Shown one piece after another: positions 34,683 through 43,833 of a DNA stretch of 64,000 bases (positions within the stretch are counted from its first letter, which is position 1; each line of letters opens with the position of its first letter). Made by a program: the position numbers and the translations under genes. Source of the stretch: Enterococcus alishanensis (lineage in GTDB: Bacteria; Bacillota; Bacilli; Lactobacillales; Enterococcaceae); NCBI RefSeq assembly GCF_019218635.1, contig NZ_JAHUZB010000005.1, positions 62,001-126,000 of the forward strand, read 5' to 3'. A model generated the notes under the pieces. That model was not told the DNA's origin. It searched no databases and worked only from the letters and a program-made list of their open reading frames with translations.

Positions 34683-36290
34683 CTAAATCACATCTCGTTT
34701 ATTATAAGCAATTAAGCTTAATGTAATCATCACTAGAAATGCCGCCAATAATCCAACGGTTAAAGGATAATTAACTTCTTCCACTGGAATTTTCCCCATC
34801 CAACCTAAAGGAGAGAAATTCTCAAATTTTTCTGAAAGATTTAATAATGGACCAAACATTTTCATTAATAAACCAGCTAATAGATACAACCAAGCAATTA
34901 ATGATAACTTAGGAGCTACACCGCAGAAGAAAATGCCAATTCCAATAAAAAATAAAACCGTTGGTAAATAGCCGATTAACATCTGCCAAAAATATTTAAG
35001 CGCTAAAGGTTCAGATATGGTGGCATTCCCAATAAAAAAAGCGCCACTTAAAGTTAAAATAAAGACACAACTACTCAATCCAATCCCGATTAAAAAATAA
35101 CTATTGGCTAATTTTGTTTTACTTATCGCTTTTGAATGTAAAATTTCTAAATAGCCTTTTTTTTCATCACTATTCAATCGAAATATCACAATTAAACCAC
35201 TGATTGCTGCAATTGCCACGAAAAACAACGCCAACATATTTAAATAATTAAGCAATAAATCCCGATTAGCATCATTGATTGCAGAAACACCTAAAATCTT
35301 TTTATAGGTAGGATTCGTTCCAATAATATCGCCAATGGAATTAAATACCGAGCCATAAGCTGCACCTAAAATAAGACCCCCTAGCATCCAGCCAAGCATA
35401 CTATTTCGTTCAATTTTTAAAAGTAACCGAAGAGGCGAATTTAAAAACCAACTAGCCTGACTTCGACCCGAATGAGGTGTAAAAATACCACTACCAATAT
35501 CTCTCCTACTAGCAATTTTTATTCCAGCAAATAAACAGATGAAACTACTAAACACCATCACAAAAATTGGTAGCCAATTATTATTAGTATAAATTTCGGT
35601 CTTTTGAATCCAGCCGACTGGTGAAAGCCAAGTATATTTAGGGTTTGTCATATCAGTCAGCATCCGCAGTAAATAAAAAATACCGAATAAACCATAGCTA
35701 AAAAAATATGCTCCTCGACTACTACTAGTTAATTGTGCTAAAAAAATACTGATACAACCAAATAAAATACCAATAACTGCAAAACTAACCCCCATCAACA
35801 CATCACCAGCAATTGTCGCCCCATTTAATTTCCCAACTGCTAAACTTAAAATGAATAAACCACCCATCAAACTGTTTATTATAAGTATTTCAATCAATGT
35901 GGCATAAATTGGCGCAACTCGGCCGACCTTTCGTGATCGAATCATTTCCAACAACCCAGAATCTTCCTGACTTCGAGTATTTCTGACTGCTAGCGAAATA
36001 TTCATGAATATCATAAACATTCCCATAAAGATTACCATTTCCGAAGAAAAAACATCGGCAGTGGTATAAGGTTTTGTGGCTGTTACTTCACCAAATAAAC
36101 TAACCAGCGCGGGTGTTTTCAAAGTCGTCATAATTGTTGTTATTTCGGCTGTCGTCCCGAATAAATTATTAAACTGTCCAGCCATTGCCGCAAACATCCC
36201 TACTAAAATAACCAACCACAATAGATGTCTAAATAAGTTTTGACGTATATTGGCTTTCAATAAATAAATCGTGTGACTTCCATTAGTCAT
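34683..36290 (-). CDS. ABC exporter permease, large two-half type
   Basis: About 535 residues with some 12 membrane segments in two similar halves, each starting with a soluble-facing region and ending in hydrophobic helices. It resembles the ABC-2 type permeases of Lactobacillales annotated as tetronasin/antibiotic or unknown exporters. The start is the ATG at 36288-36290, which overlaps the ATPase stop; a GTG three codons upstream is possible. The ATPase is encoded just upstream and translation is coupled. The exported substrate is unknown; a TetR regulator that often accompanies such pairs is not present here. Confidence 0.82.
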   Translation of the reverse strand: MTNGSHTIYLLKANIRQNLFRHLLWLVILVGMFAAMAGQFNNLFGTTAEITTIMTTLKTPALVSLFGEVTATKPYTTADVFSSEMVIFMGMFMIFMNISLAVRNTRSQEDSGLLEMIRSRKVGRVAPIYATLIEILIINSLMGGLFILSLAVGKLNGATIAGDVLMGVSFAVIGILFGCISIFLAQLTSSSRGAYFFSYGLFGIFYLLRMLTDMTNPKYTWLSPVGWIQKTEIYTNNNWLPIFVMVFSSFICLFAGIKIASRRDIGSGIFTPHSGRSQASWFLNSPLRLLLKIERNSMLGWMLGGLILGAAYGSVFNSIGDIIGTNPTYKKILGVSAINDANRDLLLNYLNMLALFFVAIAAISGLIVIFRLNSDEKKGYLEILHSKAISKTKLANSYFLIGIGLSSCVFILTLSGAFFIGNATISEPLALKYFWQMLIGYLPTVLFFIGIGIFFCGVAPKLSLIAWLYLLAGLLMKMFGPLLNLSEKFENFSPLGWMGKIPVEEVNYPLTVGLLAAFLVMITLSLIAYNKRDVI

Positions 36291-37197
36291 CAGATTCACC
36301 TGCTTTTCGATAATACTGCAGGAATAAATCTTCTAATGTAGGTGGTGCCGTTGTGATAGTGATAATTTCTTTTTTAGTTAATTCTGCTAACACTAAATTG
36401 AGTTGATCATTATTAACAGATAGCACCGCTTTTCTGTCATCTTCGTTAATAGAAATTTTTTCTACACCTGTAAAATCTTTCAAATCAGCCAGACTTTCTT
36501 TTGTTTCCACCGTAATTTGTAAGAAAGTTAAATGTCGCATACTGGCTAAATCTCCAGATTCAATAATTTCACCTTCACGAATAATCGTAATGTGGTCACA
36601 CATTTTTTCGACTTCTGACAAAATATGACTGGAAAGCAAGATACTTTTCCCCGCCGCTTTTAATTTCATTACTTCATTTTGAAAAGTTTTTTCATTCAAG
36701 GGATCCAATCCAGAAGTGGGCTCATCAAAAATATATAAATCAGCTTCTTGGGATAAAGCTGCTATTAAAGCAACTTTTTGACGATTGCCTTTCGAATAAG
36801 AGCGGGCTTTTTTCTTAGGATCTAACTGAAAAAGGTCAATTAATTCAGCTGTTTTTTGATTCCGTTCTTGATTGTTTAGACGCAATAATAAATCAATGAT
36901 TTCTCCACCAGTTAAGTTTGGCCATAGATAGACATCCCCAGGCACATAAGCAATCCGTTGATGTATTTTAGTATCTTCATGCCAGACATCTTCACCAAAA
37001 ATAGTCGCCTCACCACTAGTTTTCTTTAACATTCCTAATAAAATTCGAATAGTGGTAGATTTACCAGCGCCATTAGGTCCAATAAAGCCCATTACTTCCC
37101 CTTGATTTAAAGTAAAGCTCACATCTTTCAATGCTTCGAATTTCCCAAATTTTTTGCTTATTTGATTTAGTTCAATTACTGCTGGCATTTTGTTCAC
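36283..37197 (-). CDS. ABC exporter ATPase
   Basis: 304 residues. Walker A GPNGAGKST near 41-49, Q-loop YVPGDVYLWPNLT near 88, signature YSKGNRQK near 138 and Walker B LYIFDEPTSGLDP near 157. The SKGNRQK signature and a C-terminal extra domain of about 70 residues place it in the NatA/CcmA-like drug- or bacteriocin-exporter class. It pairs with the 12-TM permease by stop/start overlap. It diverges from the DUF998 gene. Confidence 0.92.
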   Translation of the reverse strand: MNKMPAVIELNQISKKFGKFEALKDVSFTLNQGEVMGFIGPNGAGKSTTIRILLGMLKKTSGEATIFGEDVWHEDTKIHQRIAYVPGDVYLWPNLTGGEIIDLLLRLNNQERNQKTAELIDLFQLDPKKKARSYSKGNRQKVALIAALSQEADLYIFDEPTSGLDPLNEKTFQNEVMKLKAAGKSILLSSHILSEVEKMCDHITIIREGEIIESGDLASMRHLTFLQITVETKESLADLKDFTGVEKISINEDDRKAVLSVNNDQLNLVLAELTKKEIITITTAPPTLEDLFLQYYRKAGESDD

Positions 37198-37307
37198 TCC
37201 TCTTTATTTCAAAAGATACGCTCCTTTGATCGCTTGGTCAATCTATCACTTTATTATTTTCAATTGCTATAAATTTAGGTAAAATGAATTAGGAAAGGAC
37301 TGTTCAT

Positions 37308-37946
37308 ATGCATCTACTAAAAACTTTATCCCCTTATTTTTTATTACTGGCTTGTCTAGGAGATTTTTCTTTACCTTATTTATTGGGCAGTGCTTATCCC
37401 GGATTTAATCAAAAAACGATGCTGATTAGTCAACTAGGAGAAAAATCTAGTCCAGTACAGCAGATATTTAACCACGGTTCAATTATAACAGGTAGTCTAT
37501 TTGTTTTATCTAGTATTGGTATCTATCAATTTTTCAGTCTGGAATCTAGTTTGTTCGCCAAAATTTTAGCTGCTGCAATTGCTCTTTATGGCATTGGTGA
37601 TTGTATTTTATCTAGCTTAATCCAATTAGATCCGGCTGCTGAAAACTTTCGCAACCCTACTTATCTACTTCACGCAGGCTTTACGGCTATTGCTATGATT
37701 GGGATGCTACTTGTTCCGTTAATTTTAGCTGGACGAGCATATATTATTGGTAATCTTTTTCCAGTATTATTTTTTATTATTTGTTTGGTTGGCGCAATCA
37801 TTACTTTAATTCTATTTGCTTCTTACTATTTACCGATTGTTGGAAAGTATTTAGTCTCCACACATGGTCTATGGCAAAGACTTTCATTGATTTTTTTATA
37901 CTTGCCAGCGATTGCTATGGCTTTGATTCAAATTCGGCAAAAATAA
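37308..37946 (+). CDS. DUF998 membrane protein
   Basis: 212 residues with six predicted membrane helices. The pattern fits DUF998: an N-terminal helix with DFSLPYLLG, ISQLGEKSSPVQQIFNHGSIITG near residue 40, an acidic/proline loop with LIQLDPAAENFRNPTYLLHAGFT near 105, and a C-terminal helix ending IRQK. The function of the family is unknown. The ATG follows AGGAAAGG. Monocistronic, ending in a terminator shared with yjiL. Confidence 0.8.
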   Translation: MHLLKTLSPYFLLLACLGDFSLPYLLGSAYPGFNQKTMLISQLGEKSSPVQQIFNHGSIITGSLFVLSSIGIYQFFSLESSLFAKILAAAIALYGIGDCILSSLIQLDPAAENFRNPTYLLHAGFTAIAMIGMLLVPLILAGRAYIIGNLFPVLFFIICLVGAIITLILFASYYLPIVGKYLVSTHGLWQRLSLIFLYLPAIAMALIQIRQK

Positions 37947-37978
37947 AGCAGGTCTTTTTTATAAGACCCGCTTTTTTA
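37944..37978. terminator. Bidirectional intrinsic terminator
   Basis: AAAGCAGGTCTT and AAGACCCGCTTT flank a short loop with U runs on both strands; it ends the DUF998 gene and yjiL. Confidence 0.85.
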
Positions 37979-38740
37979 ACTTAGTTTTTTTAAACCAATT
38001 TGAGCTGCACCAATCGCTCCCGCATATTGGGATAACGGATTGGTGTTTACTGGTGCATGAACATATTCTGATAATACTTCAGAAAATGCTCGACTATGAG
38101 ACAAACCTCCGGTAAATAAAATTTCTTCACCTATTTTTGGTCGTAATTTAGAATATTGACTGCTAATTCTTTTAGCAATCGAATGCAAAACACCTAAGGC
38201 AATATCTTCTCGTTCTTCACCTTTTGCAATCAAACCAATCACTTCTGATTCAGCAAAAACCGTACACATGCTATTGATTTTTACCGGTTGCGCATTTTCA
38301 ACAAACTGGTCAATGATCGTAATTTCCTCGCCTAAAGTTCTCATCATTACTTCAACAAAACGACCAGTTCCGGCAGCACAGCGATCATTCATGTTAAATT
38401 CTACGACTGAGCCTTTTCCATTCAAAGAAATGGTTTTACAATCCTGACCACCGATATCAATTACTTCTTTCACTCCAGGGGCGATATATTCAGCACCTTT
38501 TCCATGACAGGTAATTTCAGTCACCGCTAAATCACTGTCAATTAATTTTCTGCCATAGCCAGTTGTCACTAATTTAAATTCTTTTAAATCATGATTATCG
38601 GACAAATAAGCTACCACTTCAGCCATCGCAGCTCTGGGGTTTCCTGCGGTAGGCAATAAATATTGATCAATTAATTGATGATCGGAAAACAATACACCTT
38701 TTGTCGTTGTCGAACCAGAATCTAAACCAATTATATCCAT
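37976..38740 (-). CDS. yjiL: YjiL-like ATP-dependent activator/reductase (BcrAD/BadFG)
   Basis: 254 residues, ASKHA-fold ATPase. It begins IGLDSGSTTTKGVL (phosphate-1 loop) and has KEVIDIGGQDCKTI near residue 92. The [4Fe-4S] cysteines are in MNDRCAAGTGRF near 121 and SMCTVFAESEVIGL near 158. Homodimers of this family bind one cluster between subunits and use ATP to inject electrons into a partner. Length matches E. coli YjiL. The gene overlaps yjiM by ten bases, so the partner is the 391-residue protein. The known counterpart is the reductase of the double-cubane cluster protein. Confidence 0.92.
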   Translation of the reverse strand: MDIIGLDSGSTTTKGVLFSDHQLIDQYLLPTAGNPRAAMAEVVAYLSDNHDLKEFKLVTTGYGRKLIDSDLAVTEITCHGKGAEYIAPGVKEVIDIGGQDCKTISLNGKGSVVEFNMNDRCAAGTGRFVEVMMRTLGEEITIIDQFVENAQPVKINSMCTVFAESEVIGLIAKGEEREDIALGVLHSIAKRISSQYSKLRPKIGEEILFTGGLSHSRAFSEVLSEYVHAPVNTNPLSQYAGAIGAAQIGLKKLS

Positions 38741-39906
38741 ACTTGTTCTTCTTCCAACATCTCAATAAAAGCAGTCACCCGCGTATTGATTTGCTCGATA
38801 TCGGAGGTTGAATAATCGGTTTCCAGATAAAGATAAGGTGTTTGTTTTTCATCATTTAAGTAGCGTTTCATCCGAGATGATTCAACAGAAAATGGAATGC
38901 AATTTTGGAGCACCATATCGATCACTCCATCTACTTGGTAATCATCAATCATTTGGCTCAATAATTCCTTACGGGGCTGATTGTTAGACATACAAGCACA
39001 GCCGATATTAATGTATTTATCGGTTAAGGCTTGATAAACATCTTGTTCATTTTCATCGACTAGCCGTTCAACTGCTTTTGCTACTGTACAATTTTCGTAC
39101 CCCACTACAATACCACCATTTTCCTCAATCGCTCGAATCACTTTTTCGGTAACTCCGCCCATTGGGGAACCTGTTACTAGGATTCGTGGCTTTTTAGTTA
39201 AACTTTCCCCGTTTTCGTATTTTTCTTTTACTTTTGCAGTCGTTGTTTCTAACATCTCAATGACTTCTTCTTTATCAAATTTATACTGGGAACCATACAT
39301 CACTTGGAAAATCTCGCTTCCAGTAATCGCAGGTGGATTCAATTGACCCAAACGATAAAAATTTTGTTTGGCTTTGCGCTCACGGTTTTTTAATAGAATT
39401 GCTTCATGAATTTTTTCTTCGGTAATTTCTACACCAAAAAAATCTTCCAATTTTTCTTTGAAGCTTTTAATTTCTGAATACCATAATTGTTTGCTAGCAT
39501 CGCTATCACGATTGTGTGGTAGTTGCATCAAATAGGTATCTTTAAAATCGGCCATGTATTCATACATTTTTTTCTTTCCATCACAAGTCGTTTCCCCCAC
39601 AACCAAGTCTGAAAAATAAAAATAAGGACACTTATCGGTTTTGCCAAAACCATAGCTAGATTTAATTAATGGACAAAGATTTCGTGGTAAATCTTCTTCA
39701 GCTGCTCCAATTGTTTCATCTGAAGTAGAGCACAAACTTATTTGAACCGCTCCGCTAGCTAAGACCAATTCCTCTGGCATAAAGGTACAATACACACCCA
39801 CCACGGGTTGACCTGTTTCTTTCAATTCTTTCACTGTCATAAAACCGTTTTTACGAGCTTCTCCAAATTCATCAAAGATCTCTGGCAATTCTGTTTTTAA
39901 TTTCAT
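38731..39906 (-). CDS. yjiM: YjiM-like 2-hydroxyacyl-CoA dehydratase family protein (double-cubane type)
   Basis: 391 residues, HgdB/FldC-related family. Cysteines fit the cluster-binding pattern: LCSTSDE near residue 61, LPRNLCPLIKSSYG near 77, KCPYFYF near 93 and VVGETTCDGKKK near 108, with more in INIGCACMSNNQPR near 301 and VLQNCIPFSVES near 325. It is a single subunit paired with one activator, as in E. coli YjiM/YjiL, not the two-subunit dehydratase. The structurally known member of this class holds an [8Fe-9S] double cubane and reduces small molecules in vitro; the physiological substrate is unknown. It is expressed behind a small-ORF leader shared with rhodanese genes. Confidence 0.9.
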   Translation of the reverse strand: MKLKTELPEIFDEFGEARKNGFMTVKELKETGQPVVGVYCTFMPEELVLASGAVQISLCSTSDETIGAAEEDLPRNLCPLIKSSYGFGKTDKCPYFYFSDLVVGETTCDGKKKMYEYMADFKDTYLMQLPHNRDSDASKQLWYSEIKSFKEKLEDFFGVEITEEKIHEAILLKNRERKAKQNFYRLGQLNPPAITGSEIFQVMYGSQYKFDKEEVIEMLETTTAKVKEKYENGESLTKKPRILVTGSPMGGVTEKVIRAIEENGGIVVGYENCTVAKAVERLVDENEQDVYQALTDKYINIGCACMSNNQPRKELLSQMIDDYQVDGVIDMVLQNCIPFSVESSRMKRYLNDEKQTPYLYLETDYSTSDIEQINTRVTAFIEMLEEEQVWI

Positions 39907-39975
39907 CAGTCAAATCTCCTCTAGTTTTCCGCCTCACTAGAAACCTGACTAGTTAGGAAGAAAGATATTTTTTTG

Positions 39976-40085
39976 CTTAGAGCCTCTAAGTTTTTTACTT
40001 GTCATCGACGCAGCATAATATCCTCCCCCCTTTTTTTGCAAACGTTCTCAATGATTAGTATAACCAATCACAAACACCATCGCAA
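39976..40085 (-). promoter_or_regulatory. Leader A of yjiML: promoter, micro-ORF, CTTAG hairpin
   Basis: Promoter TTGCGA (40080-40085), 17-base spacer, TATACT (40057-40062). Then comes the micro-ORF, and 11 bases after its stop the hairpin CTTAGA-GGC-TCTAAG (39976-39990) followed by CAAAAAAATAT. The segment TTTGTGATTGGTTATACT over the -10 is nearly identical to the promoter of leader B. TGATTGGT-TAT-ACTAATCA around the -10 is an almost perfect dyad and could be an operator. No T-run terminator is seen before yjiM. Confidence 0.75.
40002..40016 (-). CDS. Leader micro-ORF A, MLRR
   Basis: Four codons plus stop (M-L-R-R) start two to four bases after a very strong purine tract GGGGGGAGGATATT in the yjiM leader. 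The same kind of micro-ORF sits in two other leaders in this window. Such a short product can only act through ribosome position or nascent-chain effects; translation is inferred. Confidence 0.6.
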   Translation of the reverse strand: MLRR

Positions 40086-40167
40086 ATTAAATTTGGCAGA
40101 AAAAGACTACCCATCAGGCTTCTTAAAGATTATAATATGATTAAAATTTAACGAATGGAGTCCTCTT

Positions 40168-41355
40168 ATGACTAAAACTTTATACAAAAATGCCCAAGTT
40201 TTTATTGGTGACAACGATTCTTTTGAAAAGAAAAATTTCATTGTTGATGAAAAAACAGGTAACTTCTATCACGTATCGGCGGAACCATCCACTCAGTTTG
40301 ACACAGAAGTAGACTTAGCTGGAAAATTTGTCATCCCAGGGTTAATCAATGCCCATACGCATATTGTTGCTGATCCATATGAAAAAATTTCAAAATTAGG
40401 CGCAGATGAATCCACTGCCGCCGCTTCGACTTTTATGGCACTCAGAAACCTTTCCCAAATTTTACGAGATGGTGTGACTTATATTCGCGATGTTGGTTCA
40501 ACGTTTGATATTGATATCGAATTAGCAAAGTTAGAAAGACAAGGTGACTTAACCGACGCTCCAGGAATCATTGCTTCAGGAAAGTCTTTGGCAATGACTG
40601 GCGGACATTTATATAAGGGTAGTTACGAAGTGGATGGTCCCGATGAAACGAGAAAATATGCCCGTATTCTTTTAAAAAAAGGCGTCGACAATATTAAATT
40701 AATGGCTACTGGTGGCGTCTCATTCAGCGGCGAACGGCCAGAAGATGTTCAACTGACTGAAATAGAAATGCGAGCAGCCATTGAAGAAGCCCACCATAAA
40801 GGAAAAACTGCTGCCGCCCATGCCCAAGGAAACGAAGGAATAAAAAATGCGATTCGAGCTGGTGTAGATTCAATCGAACACGGCGTTTATTTAGATGATG
40901 AAGCGATTGATCTATTACTTAGACATGATACATTTCTAGTACCGACCCTAAGTGCACCTTGGTCAATGGAAAAATACGCCACTAATTTACCAGATTTTAT
41001 GATAAAAAAATCACGAGAAATTCAAGCAGCCCATATTGAAAGTATTGAAAAAGCAGCTCAAGCTGGTGTAAAGATTGTCCTAGGAACTGATTCTGGAACG
41101 GCCTACAATAATTTCAATAATCAAACAACTAAGGAGTTAGAATTATTAGTAGCTAATTCTCACTTAACAACTTTACAAGCTTTACAGGCTGCGACAATTA
41201 ACGCTGCCGCTTTACTAAAAATAAATGATCATGCTGGCTCAATTGCAGTTGGAAAACTTGCCGATTTTATCATCTTAGACAACAATCCTTTAACAGATAT
41301 TACAGTGTTACAACAAGCAAAAAAAGTTTATAAAAAAGGAAAAGCTGTCCAGTAA
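40168..41355 (+). CDS. Amidohydrolase, imidazolonepropionase-like
   Basis: 395 residues, metal-dependent amidohydrolase with a composite beta-sandwich and TIM barrel. The metal-binding motif is GLINAHTHIVADP near residues 64-76. The carbamylated-lysine position is near GVDNIKLMATGG (residue 180); AAAHAQG near 214, SIEHGVYL near 238 and the catalytic aspartate in VLGTDSGTAY near 308 follow. Its class cleaves cyclic amides or dipeptides (prolidase-like Xaa-Pro or imidazolone types); the substrate is unclear. It is divergent from yjiML and ends in a bidirectional terminator. Confidence 0.88.
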   Translation: MTKTLYKNAQVFIGDNDSFEKKNFIVDEKTGNFYHVSAEPSTQFDTEVDLAGKFVIPGLINAHTHIVADPYEKISKLGADESTAAASTFMALRNLSQILRDGVTYIRDVGSTFDIDIELAKLERQGDLTDAPGIIASGKSLAMTGGHLYKGSYEVDGPDETRKYARILLKKGVDNIKLMATGGVSFSGERPEDVQLTEIEMRAAIEEAHHKGKTAAAHAQGNEGIKNAIRAGVDSIEHGVYLDDEAIDLLLRHDTFLVPTLSAPWSMEKYATNLPDFMIKKSREIQAAHIESIEKAAQAGVKIVLGTDSGTAYNNFNNQTTKELELLVANSHLTTLQALQAATINAAALLKINDHAGSIAVGKLADFIILDNNPLTDITVLQQAKKVYKKGKAVQ

Positions 41356-41357
41356 AT

Positions 41358-41398
41358 AAATAAGCAGATCGAAATTATTCGATCTGCTTATTTTTTAT
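41358..41398. terminator. Bidirectional intrinsic terminator
   Basis: AAGCAGATCGAA and TTCGATCTGCTT form a 12-base-pair stem with U runs on both strands between converging genes. Confidence 0.88.
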
Positions 41399-42108
41399 AA
41401 AATTGAAAAGCCTAAATCATCAATATCTTTTTGGAAAGTTTTGACTGTATCTAAGGCAACTTCTTCAGCAGTGGTTCCAAGTTTTGCCAGCTTATCAATA
41501 ATTCCAGGTGGCACTGTAATAATATCACAGTCTTGTTTTTCAGCTTCAAAAATATTCCAGACTTCCCGAGTAGAAGCCCACAATAATAGTGAACCTGGTT
41601 TAGTATCACATAGTTTACGGCTTTCTTTTACAAAAGCAGTTGTATCAATCCCTACATCATTTAAGCGACCAACAAAAATTGACACCAAATTAGTTGTATT
41701 TGCGGCAAAGTTTTCAACCGCATCCTTAACTTGTGCGGTGGTAGTAATCGCTGTAATATTTAATTGAACACCCGCTTCTGATAGTTCTTTGATTAGTGGG
41801 CCAGAACTTTCTCCTGCTGTATTCAAGACCGGAATTTTTACAAAAACATTTTCACCTAGTTCAGTTAACTTCAACGCTTCTTTCTTCATAGTCGCTGAAT
41901 CATCAGCAAAAACTTCAAAAGATAAGGGAGAATCAGGAAATGTTGCTACCGCTTCTTTGGCAAATGCCCAATAATCAGTAATACCAGCTGCCTTCATTAG
42001 TGAAGGATTCGTTGTGAATCCTGAAACAAAACCAGTTGTTAAGCTGGCTTTCATCTTTTCTAACTGGGCACCGTCAGAGTAAATCGCAATTTTAAATGGG
42101 TTGGTCAT
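41395..42108 (-). CDS. Transaldolase family protein
   Basis: 237 residues of the short transaldolase/fructose-6-phosphate aldolase family. The N-terminal motif is GFTTNPSLMKAAG near residue 30 and the Schiff-base lysine lies in VFVKIPVLNTAG near residue 89. LNITAITT near 117 and ISIFVGR-type LVSIFVGRLNDVG near 140 follow. It moves dihydroxyacetone units between sugar phosphates or cleaves fructose-6-phosphate. It converges on the amidohydrolase gene and follows nanE after a 69-base gap; it may be cotranscribed with nanE. Confidence 0.88.
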   Translation of the reverse strand: MTNPFKIAIYSDGAQLEKMKASLTTGFVSGFTTNPSLMKAAGITDYWAFAKEAVATFPDSPLSFEVFADDSATMKKEALKLTELGENVFVKIPVLNTAGESSGPLIKELSEAGVQLNITAITTTAQVKDAVENFAANTTNLVSIFVGRLNDVGIDTTAFVKESRKLCDTKPGSLLLWASTREVWNIFEAEKQDCDIITVPPGIIDKLAKLGTTAEEVALDTVKTFQKDIDDLGFSIL

Positions 42109-42177
42109 AAATGGAAACTCCTTTCATTTTCTACAAGTTTATGATAACGCTTTTATAACCATTTGAAAATTATTTTG

Positions 42178-42870
42178 TTAACTTTCTAATGCATCGATAA
42201 ATCTTTTTGCGATTTCTTTTGGTCGTGTGATCGCCCCACCGACGACAATTCCAGCAACTCCCAGTGCTTGAATCTGCTTAGCCTCGTCTGGTGTGTGAAT
42301 TTGTCCCTCAGCAATGACGGGAATCTTTTCTGCAATCAGCTGTTGCATTAATTCAATCGCTGGTCCTTTTTGCCCAGTCGTTTCCGCGGTATAACCAGCC
42401 AAAGTTGTCCCCACAAAATCCACACCAGCTTGATAAGCGTTCATGCCTGCTGCAAAAGTATCAATATCTGCCATTAATAATTGCTGTGGATATTTTGTTT
42501 TGATTTCCTTAATAAATTGTTGAATCGTTTTTCCATCATGCCGTTTACGTAAAGTCGCATCTAGCGCAATTACTTCAACCCCGGTTTCCACTAACTGATC
42601 TACTTCCACCATAGTCGCTGTGATAAATGGTGCTTCTGGCGGATAATCTCTTTTTATAATTCCAATCATCGGTAAATCGACCAGTTCTTTAATTTGTAAA
42701 ATATCTCTACCTGAATTGGCACGAATCCCCACTGCTCCGGCTTCTTTTGCCGCTAAAGCCAAATAAGGCATAATATTGCCAGCTTCAGTATATAACGGTT
42801 CTCCCGGCAAAGCCTGACAAGAAACAATCAGACCCTGTTGGATTATTTCTAAAAATTTTTTCGCTTCCAT
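42178..42870 (-). CDS. nanE: N-acetylmannosamine-6-phosphate 2-epimerase
   Basis: 230 residues, TIM-barrel NanE. Motifs: [14 protein letters not shown] near 13, VGIRANSG near 47, [14 protein letters not shown] near 100 with the catalytic lysine, [30 protein letters not shown] near 135 and [15 protein letters not shown] near 188. It converts ManNAc-6-phosphate to GlcNAc-6-phosphate in sialic-acid and ManNAc use. No nanA or nanK gene is in the window, so it is isolated from a full sialate operon; a transaldolase lies downstream. Confidence 0.94.
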   Translation of the reverse strand: MEAKKFLEIIQQGLIVSCQALPGEPLYTEAGNIMPYLALAAKEAGAVGIRANSGRDILQIKELVDLPMIGIIKRDYPPEAPFITATMVEVDQLVETGVEVIALDATLRKRHDGKTIQQFIKEIKTKYPQQLLMADIDTFAAGMNAYQAGVDFVGTTLAGYTAETTGQKGPAIELMQQLIAEKIPVIAEGQIHTPDEAKQIQALGVAGIVVGGAITRPKEIAKRFIDALES

Positions 42871-42948
42871 AGGTCACCTCTTTTTCCTATATTTTACCTG
42901 TTCATCTTAGTTAGGACTATAAATTTTAAAAAAAATAATAACAAAGTA

Positions 42949-42977
42949 GTGAAAATTAAATTAAAATCCTGTACAAT
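42949..42977 (+). promoter_or_regulatory. Promoter of proBA
   Basis: GTGAAA (42949-42954), 17-base spacer and TACAAT (42972-42977) with an upstream TG (extended -10). Confidence 0.6.
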
Positions 42978-43023
42978 AAAAATCACACTCTTAAAACTGG
43001 TGGCACAATTTTGAGGTGAAAGT

Positions 43024-43833
43024 ATGAGAACATTTTTAAAAGATGTCAAAAGAATCGTTATAAAAATCGGGACCAGCTCTCTGATTCATCCTAATGGCAA
43101 AGTAAATTTTTCTGGGATAGATCAATTAGCTTTTGTTTTGACCGACTTAACTAATCAAGGCAAAGAAATTATTTTAGTCTCATCGGGAGCAATTGGCGTA
43201 GGTTTAGACAAACTACAAATATCAAAACGACCAAGTGAGATTCCAGCGCAACAAGCAATTGCTGCTGTTGGACAATTTGAATTAATGCATTATTACAATC
43301 AACGCTTTTTTGCTTACAATCAGCAAACCGCGCAAGTTTTAATGACCAGAGATATTGTCGAGTTTCCCGAAAGTCGCAAAAATGTCATTAATACATTGGA
43401 AGAACTTTTAAAGATGAGTATTATTCCAATAATTAATGAAAATGATACTGTCGCAGTTGACGAGATGGATCACAGTACAAAATTTGGTGACAATGACCAA
43501 TTATCTGCGATTGTTGCTGAAATTATCGAAGCAGATTTATTAATCATGTTGTCAGATATTGATGGATTTTATTCAGCAAACCCTTATACAAATAAAAAAG
43601 CTGTTCTATATAAAAGTATCAATAAAATTGACGAAGCAGTGATGGCCAAAGCAGGTGGCACAGTCAGCTCCTTTGGTACTGGTGGTATGGTGAGCAAACT
43701 AAAAGCCGCTGAACGGATCTTAAAATCTCAAAGCGCTATGGTTTTAGCTAATGGAAAACCGCCTAGAATTATTTTTGATATTTTAGCTGGAAATGAAGTG
43801 GGCACGTTATTTAAGGAGGATGCACATGAGTAA
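43024..43833 (+). CDS. proB: Glutamate 5-kinase
   Basis: 269 residues, the short form without a PUA domain. Motifs: VIKIGTSSL near residue 13, ILVSSGAIGVG near 50, INENDTVAVDEM near 140, FGDNDQLSAIVA near 155 and FGTGGMVSKLKAA near 220. It phosphorylates glutamate in the first step of proline synthesis. It overlaps proA by eight bases (ATGAGTAA), so the two enzymes are made together. The TTGAGGTGAAAGT before the ATG supplies the SD. Confidence 0.96.
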   Translation: MRTFLKDVKRIVIKIGTSSLIHPNGKVNFSGIDQLAFVLTDLTNQGKEIILVSSGAIGVGLDKLQISKRPSEIPAQQAIAAVGQFELMHYYNQRFFAYNQQTAQVLMTRDIVEFPESRKNVINTLEELLKMSIIPIINENDTVAVDEMDHSTKFGDNDQLSAIVAEIIEADLLIMLSDIDGFYSANPYTNKKAVLYKSINKIDEAVMAKAGGTVSSFGTGGMVSKLKAAERILKSQSAMVLANGKPPRIIFDILAGNEVGTLFKEDAHE

